DNA of 46,655 nucleotides, from positions 2,771 through 49,425 of the forward strand of contig QXVZ01017772.1 of the NCBI GenBank assembly GCA_008931825.1, in the 5' to 3' direction. Origin of the DNA: Phallusia fumigata (lineage: Eukaryota > Chordata > Ascidiacea > Phlebobranchia > Ascidiidae). A program made the position numbers and the translations under genes. The notes below the pieces were generated by a model, which saw only the letters and a list, made by a program, of their open reading frames with translations, did not search any database and had not been told where the DNA came from. Below are positions 33,822 to 46,557 of this stretch, piece by piece. Numbering within the stretch: the stretch's first letter is position 1; every line of letters starts with the position of its first letter.

Positions 33822-34538
33822 ATGGACAAAACGTTGGTAGTGTTTGATTTTGACCACACCATCTTGAACGACAATGCGGATACTTCGGTGTTTAATTTAA
33901 TTCACAACAAGGATATGGCTCGCAAACTATGGGATCAATATGAAGAGGGTAAATGGACTGAATTTATGAACAAAGTCATGAAATTTTTATTTGAAGAGCG
34001 AATTTCATTTGATGACATTAAAAATGAACTTATCAGTTTGCCACTTGTACCTGGAATAAGAGAAGTTTTGGAGTACATAGGTAGAAATCCTGCATTTGAC
34101 TGCATAATTGTATCTGATGCTAACAGCTTGTTCATCAAAACTATATTGGAAGCAAAGGATCTCATGTGGGCTGTCAATAAAGTAATTACAAACCCTGCAG
34201 TAGTTAATAACACCGGAAAAGTTGTTATACAGCCCTGCCATGCTCATTCACATTCAACATGTCCATCTAATATGTGTAAAGGAACTTTACTATCAGAGTA
34301 TAAACAGGAAAGAGGTGACAATTATTACAAGAAAGTGTGTTATGTTGGTGATGGGTCCAATGATTTGTGCCCCTGCCTCCAACTTTCTTCAAATGATTTA
34401 GCTTTTCCACGAAAGGGTTATACACTGGAGAAAAAACTGGATTGTATCACATCAAGTGAAATAAATTGCCCAATTAATGCACAAATAGTTAAATGGGAAA
34501 ATGGTTCTGATATTCTCAATGTGATTGTGACTCTTTAA
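33822..34538 (+). CDS. PHOSPHO2: PHOSPHO2/PHOSPHO1-type HAD phosphatase, 238 aa, single exon
   Basis: Cytosolic HAD-superfamily phosphatase; relatives dephosphorylate pyridoxal 5'-phosphate (PHOSPHO2) or phosphoethanolamine/phosphocholine (PHOSPHO1). HAD motif I is VFDFDHTI (residues 7-14, nucleophile Asp), motif II is IIVSDAN, and motif IV is VGDGSND. The family-specific stretch HSHSTCPSNMCKG, with its conserved Cys and His, is present. The length matches the family (about 240). The frame is intronless and runs from ATG to TAA. DUS3L starts only 171 bp downstream on the same strand with no AATAAA or ATTAAA between, pointing to a shared pre-mRNA. PHOSPHO2 is preferred because there is no N-terminal extension, but PHOSPHO1 cannot be excluded. 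Confidence 0.92.
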   Translation: MDKTLVVFDFDHTILNDNADTSVFNLIHNKDMARKLWDQYEEGKWTEFMNKVMKFLFEERISFDDIKNELISLPLVPGIREVLEYIGRNPAFDCIIVSDANSLFIKTILEAKDLMWAVNKVITNPAVVNNTGKVVIQPCHAHSHSTCPSNMCKGTLLSEYKQERGDNYYKKVCYVGDGSNDLCPCLQLSSNDLAFPRKGYTLEKKLDCITSSEINCPINAQIVKWENGSDILNVIVTL

Positions 34539-34670
34539 TTGTAAACTTTGGGGTTTGTTGTTTTTGTAGGATTCTCTGTGTGTCAGATAGTATGTGTGTT
34601 GTTTTCTGTAAGTGTTGCTCTGTTTTTTATTGCTATCATTTATGCAGTAAACATTGTGGATTATTTTGTT

Positions 34671-34673
34671 TAG
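34671..34673 (+). promoter_or_regulatory. Candidate trans-splice acceptor between PHOSPHO2 and DUS3L
   Basis: A T-rich tract (GGATTATTTTGTTTAG) ends at 34673, 36 bp before the DUS3L ATG and after the PHOSPHO2 stop. In tunicates downstream operon genes receive a spliced leader at such sites. A second TATGCAG lies nearby at about 34647. Use is inferred, not shown. Confidence 0.4.
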
Positions 34674-34709
34674 CATAGTCAATAGTTTCGTATCAATCTT
34701 TGATTTCAA

Positions 34710-37700
34710 ATGGAAGAACCTTCTACTGACTGGAAGAGTTTTCTTTCCAGTAACAATGATGGAAATGCAAAAATAAAAATGGAGTAAGTTGAGTGAAATA
34801 CACCTGTCTTTATGTGTAAGTGGGTTATAATATAAAGTTCATTTTTCTAGGTACATTTTTGAAAAGAGTAGGTCCACAATCGAAGGTGAAAAAAGAGAGT
34901 CTAATGACAGTACCAATCTTGCAGAAATGGTTTGTAATGTGTGTTTTGTTTGCACTTTTGTTTGATATGTTTGCCAAATGTCAACTTAATGCAGAATGGA
35001 AATCCAAACAAAAAGAACAAGGCTAGAGGACAAAACAAAAATAGACCTCGCAGACAGCTGGAACTAAATTCGGAAAAGTTGTGCCCAAGCAAGGTTTTAT
35101 TATTTTTTTGTTAAATTTTAAAAATATGTATCCATTTCTAAACTGTTACCACTTCGTCAAGCAAAAAGTGTGGAGTTTCTTTTACCAATGTGGTACATTA
35201 ATAGGTAACTGGAACATGCTTGTTTGGTGAAAAATGCAAATACATGCACAGTATTGAAGATTTCATGAAGATAAAACCAAAAGATATTGGTGACAAATGT
35301 CATGCTTTCCAGACACATGGAAAGTGTAATTATGGATTTACATGCAGATATGGAGGGGATCACATTTATAAAAATGAAAATGGTGAAAATTGTACAGTGT
35401 GGTCTTGCAAATTGTTTTAAACTAAAACATATGTTTGTTGTCAGCAGAATATGTAAACCAAATTAACAAAGAAAAAGAGCAACAAAACCCGATGCCAGTA
35501 ATTACCAACTCACTGCCAAGAGAACTGCAAGTGGGACTCCGGAAACGTAAAGTTAATTTTGACAGGACAATTGAAGCATTAAAGTGTATCGAGAAACAGC
35601 GTGCAAAGCGCCAAAAGGGTGAAGTGATTTTGACACCAAACATTGATAATCATTTATCGACTCCTACTGGTTCTGAGGTAAACAAGTTATCAAGTGAAGA
35701 TCATGAAACAAACGTAAATACTTTAGCAACCACTGGTCCGGTTGTGGATACTGATATTATACCAGTACGCAAATGTGAGAGGAAAACAATTGATTTTCAG
35801 AATAAGCTTTATCTTGCACCTCTAACAACAGTAAGTAAATTTAAAATGTATATCCAAAACCTTAAATCAAACTATATTATTATTGGTGTCCTGCATTATT
35901 TTCTAGTGTGGTAACTTACCTTTTCGGGTAATGTGTAAGCGCATGGGAGCAGACATCACTTGTGGTGAAATGGCACTTGCCACAAATTTGCTTCAAGGAC
36001 AAACTTCTGAGTGGGCTCTCATTAAACGACATCCATGTGAAGATATCTTTGGGGTGCAGGTAAAGTCCTTGTACTTGAATTGGTTAAAGGTGGTATATTC
36101 ATTTATCTGTGTTTTGTACAATTTCAGTTGTGTGGAGCATTTCCAGACACAATGTCCAGATGTGCAGAGCTGTTAAACAAAAACTGTGATGTGGACTTTA
36201 TTGACATCAACATGGGATGCCCAATAGACCTGATTTATCAAAAAGTAATAAAGATGTTTTTTTTAATTTTTTTTTACTCGATGATCTCTTCACTTTGGCA
36301 AATGAAATGATTATTTATTAATTAACAGAGCTTGGCAGTAAGTTGGCAGTCTATCTCTGCCATGGTGATTGTTTTGCTATCTCGACAATGAACTTGAATT
36401 GTAGTAAATTTATGTTTTTCAGGGTGCAGGCTCTGCACTAATGAGAAGAACTAACAAGTTGTTCGATGTTGTTACTGGGATGACATCAGTCCTTGACATT
36501 CCTTTAACTTGCAAACTGAGAACAGGGATTGAGTCGAAAAAGAATATTGCACACAATATCCTGCCAATGCTAAGAGACTCTGGTGTTTCACTAGCAACTG
36601 TTAAGTGTACTTTAATTTTTTTTAAATCCAAAGCCAGTTGTATAAAAATTGAAATGCAGAATATCAAACATTATTGTTAGCAAACAACATTTTTCCTGTA
36701 TTTTGATATTTTTTAATTATGATAGAAATTGTTGCCCTAATATAACTTGTAAAATGACATTTTAGCTTCATGGAAGATCAAGGGAGGCAAGGTACACAAA
36801 AATAGCAGATTGGAGTTATGTAAGTGACTGTGCAAAAGTTGCAAGTCCTATGCCACTGTTTGGTAATGGTGATATCTTATCACACCATGATTATTATTCT
36901 GCACTGGAACACACAGATGTTTCAGGAATTATGATTGCTCGGTAAGTTAGTCGTGCTGCTTTTACTTTTTCTTGTGCCTTTTTTGTTTGTAAATAAGCTA
37001 TCAATCAAAACAAAATATCTAGCAGTTAAAATTTTATTGAAAATTTAAGTAGTAAAAGTTGCTTACCAAACAAAAAGTGTTGGCTAAATAATGATTTAAA
37101 TAATGATTACAGCAAGTATGGTGCTTAACAAAACATATTGTAAAGCAAAATATGTTGCTTTTAGAACAGTCTGTCTCTGTTGATGTATTTTGTTTGGGAG
37201 TTATGAATAGATCTAGTTGTAGTTTTCCAAAGTATTTTCGCCTGTGACCTTATTGTCAACAAACATGAGCTTGCTTTCATCCCCAATTCAAATGTACAGC
37301 AACAAAACTGCTGTCAACACTGCTGAAGTATTTTCAAATCTAACCAAATTAAATAGTTTCAAAAAGATTTTAGAGCAAGATAAATATATTGTTTGCTGTG
37401 TTTTTAGTGGTGCACTCATTAAACCTTGGATTTTTACTGAAATAAAAGAACAACGCGACTGGGATATATCCAGCACTGAGCGACTTGATATTATTCAAAA
37501 TTTTGCCAATGAGGGTTTGTTGCACTGGGGATCAGACACAAGAGGAGTTGAAACAACCAGGAGATTTCTTTTAGAATGGCTTTCTTTTTTGCACAGGTAC
37601 ATGTGGTTTGAGATTTTATGTAGCTTTCAGAAAACATAGATTAGAAAATACTCAGCAGTATGTATGGCAAATCACACATTTAAGGCAATAGAAATGTTTG

Positions 37701-38044
37701 CAGGTACATTCCGGTTGGGGTTTTGGAAAGGATTCCTCAGCATATTAATGAACGTCCTCCATATTATGTTGGAAGAAATGACTTGGAGACTTTGTTTGCC
37801 AGCCCTAATTCCAATGACTGGATTAAAATCAGGCAAACTATTTTTTGCGATAGTTAAACTATTTCTAAATCTTTTGTAATTTTGTATGGTGAAAAGTGGG
37901 AGTGTGTGACATCATTACTTAAATCATTTATACACACACAGGGGATTTTTTTAATACTGACAATGTTTTAGTGAGATGGTGCTTGGACGTGTTCCTGACA
38001 ATTTCAGTTTTCTACCGAAACATAAAGCCAACTCGTACAAGTGA
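34710..38044 (+). CDS. DUS3L: tRNA-dihydrouridine synthase 3-like, 609 aa, 12 exons
   Basis: FMN enzyme that reduces uridine 47 in the tRNA variable loop. Exons: 34710-34783, 34851-34929, 34995-35093, 35205-35382, 35445-35830, 35907-36059, 36128-36244, 36423-36599, 36766-36941, 37408-37596, 37704-37832, 37972-38044; all phases agree and total 1830 nt. The N-terminus has two CCCH zinc fingers ([11 protein letters not shown] and CNYGFTC). The catalytic TIM barrel starts at [16 protein letters not shown] and includes [18 protein letters not shown] with the catalytic Cys, [23 protein letters not shown] and GNGDILS (phosphate-binding region), then [14 protein letters not shown]. The helical C-terminal domain ends with the usual short tail. 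Length is close to human DUS3L (650). The penultimate intron uses a GC donor (ATCAG|GCAAAC). Confidence 0.95.
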
Positions 38045-38072
38045 CGTCAGTTGGTTGCAAAACGTTTGCCGC

Positions 38073-38078
38073 AATAAA
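38073..38078 (+). terminator. Polyadenylation signal of DUS3L
   Basis: AATAAA begins 29 bp after the DUS3L stop codon (38042-38044), giving a very short 3' UTR. Confidence 0.6.
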
Positions 38079-39369
38079 CGCGCTCAAAAACAAGGTGCCT
38101 AATATGTACAGCCGAGCAGAAGGTCAGCGAGTTTGTAAGAGTAGAGGAAATCATCGACATTGTAAGTGATTAATCGGTTTATTAGAAAAACAGCTTTCCG
38201 GGCCCAATGCGTAGTTGCAGTATATTAAGTTGTTCGACCCAATTTCAGAGACCTGCTTTGCATTTTTTTTAATTTTTCGCAAAAGTAAAAAGGTAAGTGA
38301 TGAAAGTCATTTTCAGAATGTTGATGATTCCCCTGATTTGCTGTTACGAACTAAAATCTGCAATTGCCATTTTTGTTGACTATGCTAGGCTGATGAACGT
38401 AAAAGATGGTTACATTGATTGTAAATAATGTTCATTTAAAAATGTTAAGTTCGTCAAACGAATTGTTCACACATGTAAACAATTGATTTTCCCACCGCTA
38501 AATATATATTTCCCGTTATTGTTATTACTGTACTAATCCATCTTTACAAGATCACAAACGGATGAAAACAATCCCGCCCATTTGTTCGCCGACGACTAGC
38601 CTTTATTGTGCCCCATACACAAGCTATGACAAGTACACAAATAAATATCGCAAACCTTTGTCGGTCAGAACAATGTGTCAACATGTCGCTAAATTGTGTA
38701 TAACAGTGGTTTCAAATGACCAGCATCGAATGCTTGCTGCTGATGCTATTAAGTTACATCAATCGTTTGGAAGTAATTTCTTCCAGTCAATGCCTTTCAT
38801 TTGAAGGACCTGACGCCCGTAGAATTGCTCTGATATTGGTACAAGCTGCCTAACAAGATTTTTACAATGCTGCCAACATTTTCATCAGCAGAGGATGTTA
38901 AGATGGTAAACAGTTACGACACATGTTGCAATAAGATCAGTAAGATATTTGAGGTCATTTCAAAGCAATACGTGCTGGTCCTTATGTAGGGTTGTGACTT
39001 GTGTTTAGCTTTGCGTTTGTGCGTCAGAAATGTAAAGGGGTGGTCAGAAGTTAATCGTGGATATGCTGAAATCAAAATTACTCTGTTAGTGTCAGGTGAC
39101 TGCTGCAAAATAACGACGCGAACGTCGGTGTCGTCACATCAGCTATAGTTACAATTTAAAGAATGCTTACTTTTTCACCCCAGTATGCAACATTTTGTTG
39201 TGAATTTAAACAAATGGGCAATATTGGCACTAAATCGTTGTGCAATAAAAGTTCGAACACTCCAATTGCGCAATAAAAACGATGTGGCCTACTTGTGCAG
39301 AATAGGTAGATGTTGCTTACAGGTGAACGTCTAGTTTTCTTACCAGTTTGACGCTTCTAGGGATTCAAG
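38079..39369. other. Intergenic region, no supported gene
   Basis: It contains an 80-codon open frame (38562-38804) without any domain and otherwise AT-rich non-coding sequence. An acceptor-like CGCTTCTAG ends about 10 bp before the ATG at 39370 of the next gene, compatible with trans-splicing. Confidence 0.4.
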
Positions 39370-42300
39370 ATGCATCATTCGCCAATTCTTCCGCCATTCA
39401 CGCCGAGGTCAAAAATTCGTACAACGTCACAAAATCGTGGCTTTAGTCCAATGAAACAAAGGTAAGGTTAAAAAGGCCTTGAAAAAAGCGGTTGTCTTTT
39501 TACAGTTTGTGCAATTTTTCAGTCGTGCGGTTGAACGATTCCCTCCGTTAAAAAATCAAGGATCGTGGAAGGATGTAATCGATGAAGCGTATCCTCCCAC
39601 AACAGCACCAGTAAGTAATTTTTTTGTAAGCAAATGCATTTTATTGAGAAGATATACCAAGCAATACAATTACATGAACGACATCTCTGCACCTCGTGCG
39701 TGATTGCGTTGTTTTGTTTGCAATTGCAATAGTTTAAACCTGGCGTTGCAACGACAATTCTGTACGTTGTAGACCAATGGAATTTTCAGTTTTTTATGTG
39801 CGCAAACCTCGAAACGTTATTTCCGCAGCGCACCTGCAAGTGCTTGAACTGAAATCCAACTAGTTACATTCCTATACAAGCATAAATGCTTTATCGGACT
39901 TGGGCTTACATCATGCATGGTTTTCTGATACATTCGTGTTTTTAGCTTTGAACGTGCTTACACTTTTGTTCCACAGGTTCTATCTGCAAGTGCCGATCAG
40001 TACAAGTGCTTCCAGTCTACCACGATTTTGCGTTCTGTGCCGATAATGCGACGACATCTTGACAACTTTGGAGGGCGAACTTTTTCACTTCCGGCAAAAA
40101 CTAAACCAGTTCCATTTCACACCGGAAGATTTATTGTAAGTAGTTGTAATATGGAAAGAAGATTTAAAAGTAAAACTTACTGTTTGGTGCCAGTATGACC
40201 CCACCAATCGACCAATGCTATTGGAAGATCTAACGCAAAATCAACGTCTTCAGGCCGAAATGGCGATGATCGAAAAAGTTAGGGGTTTGAAACGAAAACG
40301 GGAGGCGTTAGGACATAGGTATGTGATTTATTTGTTGCTAACACTATTTCTTTAGCAACCAAAATTATAAATACGACTGCTTTTTGGTATTGACCTTAAT
40401 AGACTTGAAAGCTAATTAAAACTCGTTAAAAAAATTATATCGCCACGAAAGGTTTATCTTGTTTTAGGTGGGGTTGGCGAAAGTTCAAACTGAACGGAAT
40501 GGAAGTTGCCAAGAACGAACGCTTCAACATTCAAGCTGAAGTGCAAAAATTGAAAGAACTTATTCTTCCTCCTACTGCAAGAGATATTTATACTGGAAGA
40601 GGAATTCGATTACCAGAGTAAGAAACTATGTTATGCATGCACATATTCAACTATTGGAGCTGCCCCAGTCGGTTCCTGGCACACTCATATTCACAGTACG
40701 TCAGGTCTACAAGAGGCGTAATACCGAATTAAAGCTGGCCTGAGAAGATTCGAACACACTAGAAGCCTATTCGTGCCTAGCGATTTTTCTAGCCCATGCC
40801 TTACTATGTGAAAATGCAGGACAGTCCGACTCTGATTCGGAATTATGCCTCTTGCATACCTGTAGTACTGTGATTTACCAGAGCGAGAATTCCTTGGTAT
40901 TTTTGTTCAACTGAACAAAGCATGTTTTGATCTTGCGACTCAAGGAGCATTCTTCCTCCTAAATACATACAATCGATGTATCTCGATTGTCTCAGCCTGA
41001 AGTATACTGTCAAAACAGGACCCATCACACAATGAGGGGAGGGAGAGTGTCACCGGAGGGTCCGTTTGCTCCTCCTCCATCAGCCTGGATGCCACAAGAT
41101 GGGTCACAAAAACCTCACACTACATTCGCAGCTCGCCAGGCAGGGGACTCAGCATCAAAAACTGGTGGAGTTCGAACCAATGATCGATTTCCCTTGCGAC
41201 AATCTGCCCCTGCCTTCACTAACCACGAAAATCTTATGGTGCAAAGTGTTCCTGTGCCAGGTATGGAACCCTATCAAAGATTTTGCAATGTGACTTCTTT
41301 GTACATCAATGCCAAAACTTTGTTACAGCCGACTAATTTTAATTTGTGTCATTGTATAAAAAACCAAATATTGTTAAATCAGGTTATGCGGTATCCCCTA
41401 CACCCGTAAAGGCCGTTGAAGATGGCGACCAAGACACACGTCCACAAAACATTCCATCGCCTGAACCAGCACCGGTAAGATTAAACAGTATTCTGTACCC
41501 GGTTCAGTTTCAGGGGTTTCAACGCGAATGATGTTGATTTGCGATCACAAATGGAGTGATAACAGGGTGTGAAAGCTATAATGTAACTTCAAGGCTTCAA
41601 AACGTTTGGTTGAAGTTGTCAGTTGCCATGTTTCAGTGTTATTTTTACATTTTATACAGGTTACTGTAAACCTGATCGACTTTACACTGTTCTATAGATT
41701 ATGAAAATGCATGAACCAGTCGAACAAATCGAAGTCATAAAACCCGACAACTCTGTACCTGATTACAGCGATCAAACCAAGTAAGAGAAAAAACCTCGGA
41801 AACTGTATTTGCGATCTGCATATAGTTTATCGGTTATGCTTTGCCATTCATGACATTGGTTTAAAACGTATTCAACATGTTCAAAACGTAACAGCCTAAC
41901 TTACTAATTTCTAATACCTGTTGTTTCCTTGATATCCCATATTTAGCATTGCCTAAACAAATCCTATCGTGTTATACCTTTTAGGGACATCACTGCCGCC
42001 TCCCCTATGGTACCGGACACCCCGGTTGATAGGTCGCGCTCCATGGCGGCACCTAGTGCAAGTCCCGACGGCAAAGCGCACAACCCTCTCATATCACAAT
42101 CAGCTTTGGAAGATTTGATTACATCAGATGAAGAAATCCGATCGTTACGGGATCGATTCACCGAACTAGACACTGAGGGCAAAGGGTACGAACCCAAACT
42201 AGTAGGAATTGTAAATGGTGTGTGGTTGAAGAAGTCATGCTTTGATATCACAGCATAAAACCGAATCACAAAACTTCTTTCTGACGTTTGTTTTTTGATG

Positions 42301-45300
42301 AAACTAGACATTTAAATTCTACAAAGCTTTTCGGGACCACTCTATGACCAGACAAATATGGTGCTATTTTTGTTATTTATGGCAAACTGTGCGTTAATTA
42401 TTACCTAATCATGTCATTACAGAGTTCGCATTGTGATTGAGTTGCAATTAATGTTTACCAGTGGCGCAAATCCATTTTTGTGCAAATGACGTCATATTGA
42501 AAGTACCTAAAATTATACACTTAAAATGCCGTTAAAACTTTTTGCGATCGCCTAACTGTTGCAAAAGTAATAAAAAAGTGCTAAAATTGTTTTAATGCAA
42601 CAGTAAACCAGCTACGAACCCGTTTTAAACAGTTTAACAAAATTTTGGGTTTATCCTTAATAAAATAAATCCGTAACATTTTTTTCAAACAATCGAAACA
42701 AAAATATCGGAGAGAGGATAAATTAATACAAGTCCCCCCAACCAAAATTTTAGAGGGGACATTTTGGTTTAACTTGGCTGTCTTGTTTACTGCAGACATC
42801 TTACATTTGAAGAAACAAAGAAGGTGTTTCCGATCAAACTTACCGAGTGTCAATGTCGATTCTTGAGAAGTTTTTACGACATCGTCACACAAAGTCAGCC
42901 ATTTGGACCTGACGAATTTATCGCCATGACGTCACTTGCGCACAAACTCGTAAACATGAGGTTGGTTGTTTACTAGAAATCAGCTGAAAGTAGCTTAAGG
43001 AGAACTGATAGTGCAGATGTGTGCTTGGCGATTGCTGAGAAATCCTAGTTTGATCCAAATAGTTCATTTAATTAATACTGACCGAAAATTATGAAAAATA
43101 TTTATTGCCACAAGAAACGCAGAAAGGCACATCGACTGCAAAGGAAACGAAAACCTCAAGAAGTAATTTGGCGAAATGATTTTCCAATTTATATTAAAAT
43201 TGAAAATAAGTTCTACTTCCTAATTTAGGCCCGAAAATGGCCTTGCTTTTAAGCCAAATTAGCAAACAGTTATGATTCAGCCGAAAACACTGCTAACTTG
43301 GTTGCATTTTAATGCTCACTTCAAAACACTGTAGCGGTAAAGACAAAGTAGGTTGCATTGCAAACAATTAATCAACTAGTGACTGTGAAAACCAGACAGT
43401 TAAATGCGACTCCTTATTTGACTGATAGAACAGTAATTGGGCGCTTATGTTTACAAATCCTTTTTTACAATCAGTCATAACACCACACTTAATAACTAAA
43501 AATCGTTTTCCAATAGGTCTTCAAACGCCAACTTGGCGAATGGTGTTTTGCAAAATTGCCAATTACATGCCCGTGAAAGCAAATGTGAATTATTTTGTGA
43601 CTAGATTGCGAAAAAACACATTGGGTATTTGCCAAAGGTTATGTTAAACATGATTGATCCTCGTACGAATTGGTCTTCGAGTCGAACGAGGAAATCTGTG
43701 TTTCCAGCACAGTCTTGATGAGGTTTGCGCACAACAGAAGCGCGACGTACAACACGTTAAGTAGGTTAATAAGTACAAAGGTCAGAAAGCTGTAGATGTA
43801 GAACGCGCACTGCATTGTGACGTGACAAAACATCTTCAACCGCAACCACGTGATCTGTCTGGTGGCCGCTCGGCACTTGTTGTTGATTTCGTGGAGTTCA
43901 CCTTCTACCGATGAGAGTTCGTTCTCAATTCGCTCCAGTTGTTGACGAAAAACCTTAACAGAAAAAGGTCTTGTCATATTACTAGACTGTTGTTCTGCTT
44001 CAAGCATTGACTGCTGAAAACCGAAAATGAAAAAAACTTCACCTTTAAGCCCTTCGAGCGTATGCGAAAAAGTGTTATTTGACCATGTAAGAAAAACAGA
44101 TAATAATCGAATACACTACAAATCAAATAAACATGTACATCGCTAGGATTTTTAACCGTTCCGTTGAGAATTTACGTTTGCTTATCGACAAATACCTGTC
44201 GGTGGTTGTTGAGGCGTTGCATGTCGCGGGTTAACTCCACTTTCTTGCCGCTGAACTGCTTGAGATCATCCTGAGCTATTTGCAACGTCTCCGAAACCGA
44301 CATAACGACCATCGAACCACACTAGGCATTAATCAGTCACATAAGGTGCTAACCCATGGGTGATCTAATACACAATCAAACAAATATTCCATAAATCTGA
44401 CGCAATGTGATCTATGCTTTTTTTTTTTTTTACGTAAAGGACTGCTAATCACTTGACACAGTATTAAGTACACCACAAAGTAAGACGCCCATAGCAGAGG
44501 GTTTTATTGCACTCTGTTTTGTGACGCAATGTTTGCCTGACTAATGCGTTACAACCAGCATTCGCAAGTGAACTGCGAACTTTGGACGGAGACTTCAAGT
44601 TACGCGAGCAATCGCTTGCGCAACGAGAAGCGATTCCTGGTGTGCAATTATTCTCCGTACAGTGGCAACAGTTCCATATTTTCCAAAACGATAATTTGGT
44701 TTTGAAGGTAGTTTATTTTTTTAATTATTTAGATGAGCAGTAAATAAACGAAAGATGTTTATATCGTTGCATAAAAGTTTACCATTTAACTTTAAAATTA
44801 CCTTTTTGCTTAAAATCAAAGTACTATGCTAACAAAACGTTTCCTGAAGAATTTTGGGGTCTTTAGGAAGCACTTTTATCTATAAGGTCTATGAAGTGAA
44901 AGTGTGATAATAATTTTAATCAATTCCACATGGCTGAAACTCGAGTTTCTTAAAACTTACTCAAGACTCGGGTGGCACGCACCTTCTTGCTGTTACAAGG
45001 TGTACTCCATACTACCTGAATGCAAAAAGCTTCTCTTAGTGTCTCCAAATCTGGACTTTGCTCCATTTCTTCGAGTGTTATTGTCGACACGGTTCACTGC
45101 CTTTTTTTTCCGCGTGCAGAATTTATCACGTCTTGCGCAATAAGATTTACTAATCTTACTTCAAATAAAGTCGAGCACGCTTACAGTCCAGATAAAAGTT
45201 TTACGAATCCTTACGACAACAAACAAACACTGAGCATCATCATAAGCATTGTTTGCTGTTGTAGACGAAATGGCGTATCTGGGCACAGGGACAATTAAAA

Positions 45301-46557
45301 CAAAACAATGTTAGTGGCAGCTGCTGCAGAGTCAGCCTACATTTCATCAGCCGTTTCCTGATCTCTTTGCACAACTAATGGAAATGTTGGTAGAGGTGGA
45401 ACGCTTTACACGTTTTGTAAGGACAGAAATTTCCTGTCACTTGATGAAACGTTTCGATGTTAGAGACAGACATTAATCTATTTATTTGTACATTTTTACG
45501 TTTGAAAAAATTCGTTTGCAAAACAACTTACTAAATTGTCATGTAGCCATTTTTCAGTACATAAACCTATTTACCTGAGATTTGATCATGGTAACATCGG
45601 CTAACAATTATTGTCCAAACATGTCAATCGTTTAAGGTTTCACGTGTAAAGCCCTTACGAAGGCAGTCGGTATAAGCGGTATGATAATATTATTTCTGTG
45701 TGTATTTCAGTCCTGCAATTCAAGAGATGTTTGAACAAATCAATTTTTCAACAATGGAAAAATCCATCACACGTTACACTGTAAGTTACTGACGCAACAC
45801 AGTTATTCATTTCGAAGAAATTTTTGTAGCTAAATCTAAATAATTGACTTTAGGTTATTTTGCGGCAACTACTTAAAATGCGCTGTCTTCCTGTTTAACC
45901 CATTTCGCTAGGTTGTGTAACTGAGTCACTTGGGTAGAACAAATACAATATAAAAGTGTGTGACACGTCAACAAGCAGTATGACGAGTTTTTAATTTCTA
46001 CATCGCTTGGTCCGCAGGAACCGTTCGCAAATGTGGATCGTGCCGGCAGAGGACGTATAGGTGTTGGAGCGTTACTTCAATTACTAAGCATGACTCTGCA
46101 GCGCCATCTGGAGCCCGATACACGTCTTGCCATGCAGATCATGGACACAATGCAAAAGGTTGTGATTTTAGGTTGTAACCTTATAGCGCAGGTATAAGAA
46201 AGCCCAGCTGGTAAAAGTAATTCCAAGATTGAAGGTTTTCAGAAACACAATTTTAAGGCTATTATCATACAACTGGTAAACAAATCAATTTCCTAAAATG
46301 TCTTAAGCCATAGAAAAGGAAAATAACATTTTCTTTCGTTTGCAGAAGGTTTCTGGGGACTAATTTGTGCAATGAATAAAGCGAAAGGGTTTCTATAGCT
46401 AGAATCGTTTTTAGTGTCGTTTTGTCAACAGCTTTTAAATCTGTGTAAATATACCAATACAGATGTATTTTAATTGCAGGAATTTTCCGACGAGGTCCCG
46501 CGCATTGAATTTTTGTCTTTTATCCCATATTTTCTGTACCTTGAGGAAATGACGTAA
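39370..46557 (+). CDS. EF-hand-like protein of unknown function, about 650 aa, at least 15 exons
   Basis: Exons: 39370-39461, 39523-39610, 39977-40135, 40194-40318, 40468-40617, 40996-41260, 41383-41474, 41698-41780, 41985-42185, 42796-42960, 44569-44707, 45321-45416, 45711-45780, 46018-46158, 46480-46557. It begins MHHSPILPPFTPRSK. Next comes a conserved-looking basic region with a helix (QRLQAEMAMIEKVRGLKRKR) and the stretch WGWRKFKLNGMEVAKNERF, then a Pro/Ser-rich disordered centre. EF-hand-like loops follow: DTEGKGHLTFEE (position 12 Glu kept) and DRAGRGRIGVGA (ligands lost). It ends IPYFLYLEEMT. Two joins do not match in phase (40617 to 40996 and 45416 to 45711), so small exons are missing or two genes are merged. 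No signal peptide or membrane segment. The family is not recognised; a cytoskeletal or ciliary role would be a guess. Confidence 0.62.
40660..40765 (+). repeat. Possible tRNA-like (SINE) remnant in an intron
   Basis: CCCCAGTCGGTTCCTGGCAC resembles a tRNA D-arm (box A) and AGATTCGAACAC about 75 bp on resembles box B. It lies in the unresolved gap of the EF-hand-like gene. Both boxes are imperfect. Confidence 0.25.
43639..44303 (-). CDS. Nested antisense coiled-coil membrane protein, 160 aa, 2 exons
   Basis: On the minus strand, inside the intron 42961-44568 of the EF-hand-like gene. Exon 1 44303-44196 begins MSVSETLQIAQDDLKQF; exon 2 44013-43639 follows through a TTTTCAG acceptor in phase 0. 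Residues 1-90 are helical with heptads (FRQQLERIENELSSVEGEL). Residues about 100-140 are hydrophobic (CAFYIYSFLTFVLINLLNVL and onward), enough for one long or two membrane helices. A short polar tail ends EDQSCLT. There is no signal peptide, so a tail-anchored or hairpin protein facing the cytosol is likely. No named family is recognised; an additional 5' non-coding exon may exist. Confidence 0.7.

Noticed and set aside
38562-38804. 80-codon open frame between DUS3L and the EF-hand-like gene
   Set aside because: No domain and no splice-consistent link to the exon at 39370.
44417-44432. Poly-T run that could mark a retrogene tail
   Set aside because: No adjacent processed coding sequence and no target-site duplication.
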